Source of the DNA: Candidatus Mediterraneibacter excrementigallinarum
Lineage (GTDB): Bacteria > Bacillota > Clostridia > Lachnospirales > Lachnospiraceae
Length of the DNA: 40,266 nucleotides
NCBI GenBank assembly: GCA_019120075.1
Contig: DWVT01000098.1
Span: 1-40,266 of the forward strand
Reading direction: 5' to 3'
The number at the start of each line of letters is the position of its first letter. The first letter of the stretch is position 1. This document shows positions 39,780-40,266 of the stretch, piece by piece. Under the pieces are notes generated by a model. The model was not told where the DNA came from. It was given only the letters and a program-made list of their open reading frames with translations, and searched no databases. A program made the position numbers and the translations under genes.

Positions 39780-40266
39780 TCATGCGTTTAATATCCTCAT
39801 GAATTCATCTCCTGTGATCGTCTCTTTGTCATAGAGATAATCAGCCAGTTCATCCAGTTTCTCCCGGTTCTCTTCCAGGATCTTCCGGGCTTTCTCATGC
39901 TGCTTTTTCACAAGCTCCACCACCTGGCGGTCGATCTCCGCCTGAGTTTCCGCAGAACAGCTGAGGGAAGTATCTCCGCCCAGATACTGGTTGGTCACTG
40001 TCTCCATAGCCACCATGTCGAAATCCTTGCTCATGCCGTACCGGGTGATCATGGACCGGGCAAGCTTTGTCGCCTGCTCGATATCGTTGGACGCCCCCGT
40101 TGAAGCCGAGTGGAACACCATTTCCTCGGCGGCACGGCCTCCGGTCAGTGTGGCGATCTTGTTCTCCAGTTCCTCCTGGCTCATCAGATAATGGTTACCT
40201 TCCTCCTTGTTCTTTTCTTTCTCATCGTCTTTCTTCTTATCAGTTTCCGGATTTGCCTCTATCGCT
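39780..40266 (-). CDS. ftsH: FtsH membrane protease, C-terminal part (cut by window edge)
   Basis: The frame enters from the window edge and runs to the stop at 39780. NHYLMSQEELENKIATLTGG followed by RAAEEMVF and SNDIEQATKLARSMITRYGM is the M41 peptidase domain after the zinc-binding HExxH, which lies outside. The end ETITGDEFMRILNA is typical. Just before NHYL there is a lysine/glutamate-rich insert (TDKKKDDEKEKNKEEG) that I do not remember from other FtsH proteins at this place. The 5' part, AAA domain and helices are not in the window. Confidence 0.9.
   Translation of the reverse strand, partial: AIEANPETDKKKDDEKEKNKEEGNHYLMSQEELENKIATLTGGRAAEEMVFHSASTGASNDIEQATKLARSMITRYGMSKDFDMVAMETVTNQYLGGDTSLSCSAETQAEIDRQVVELVKKQHEKARKILEENREKLDELADYLYDKETITGDEFMRILNA

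Noticed and set aside
1-40266. tRNA, rRNA, insertion sequence, integrase or CRISPR array in the window
   Set aside because: I saw no cloverleaf-like sequence, no transposase or integrase motifs and no regular direct-repeat array. A tRNAscan or ISfinder run would be decisive.

Overview
The window looks like a chromosomal segment of a gut-type clostridium of the family Lachnospiraceae (Bacillota). I infer this from moderate GC, strong AGGAGG ribosome-binding sites, a GAAC-N4-GTTC (LexA/DinR) SOS box pair, a YolD-like partner beside a Y-family polymerase, GPH sugar symporters next to GH3/GH43 glycosidases, and MarR-linked efflux pumps. Most genes lie on the minus strand. I saw no rRNA, tRNA, CRISPR array, transposase or complete prophage.

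Left part (1-9.3 kb), accessory and decayed: a divergent AraC regulator/MFS pair; a membrane-protein group (122 aa, a 21-aa microprotein, 295 aa); a deleted MFS gene; then an AT-rich stretch with a MarR-MATE operon whose MATE gene has a one-base frameshift, an acetyltransferase tail, a headless AraC gene, a small XRE regulator and a phage-type nuclease-like domain. After that comes an orphan gene related to the D-proline/glycine reductase family (PrdE-like half followed by PrdD-like half). A second, diverged copy of the microprotein cassette follows (32 aa and 35 aa). It was found only by reading the sequence, because its ORFs are very short.

Middle (9.3-24.5 kb): a MarR-DHA2 efflux operon with a clear promoter and palindromic operators; a homocysteine methyltransferase/methylenetetrahydrofolate reductase fusion; a MarR gene and a flavodoxin-like gene that share a 20-bp upstream element, the latter overlapping a dead arginase-family gene; an NlpC/P60 cell-wall hydrolase; an FAD oxidoreductase; a ThrE-type exporter; and a carbohydrate operon (GH3, GH43, small protein, GPH symporter) in which GH3 and the symporter appear to have lost internal segments.

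Right part (24.5-40.3 kb), mostly intact: a MarR-regulated heterodimeric ABC exporter; a LysR regulator; a complete polyamine uptake operon potABCD; a DUF4143-type ATPase with three operator-like repeats at exactly 33-bp spacing upstream; a GNAT acetyltransferase; an SOS-controlled Y-family polymerase overlapping a yolD-like gene; a radical SAM/SPASM protein; and the C-terminal part of FtsH, cut by the window edge.

Main themes: (1) a two-component microprotein/membrane-protein cassette in two copies with matching upstream motifs, which I regard as the best candidate for something undescribed; (2) an unusual number of genes with clean internal deletions, which is either genome decay or an assembly artefact; (3) at least three MarR circuits with readable operators.
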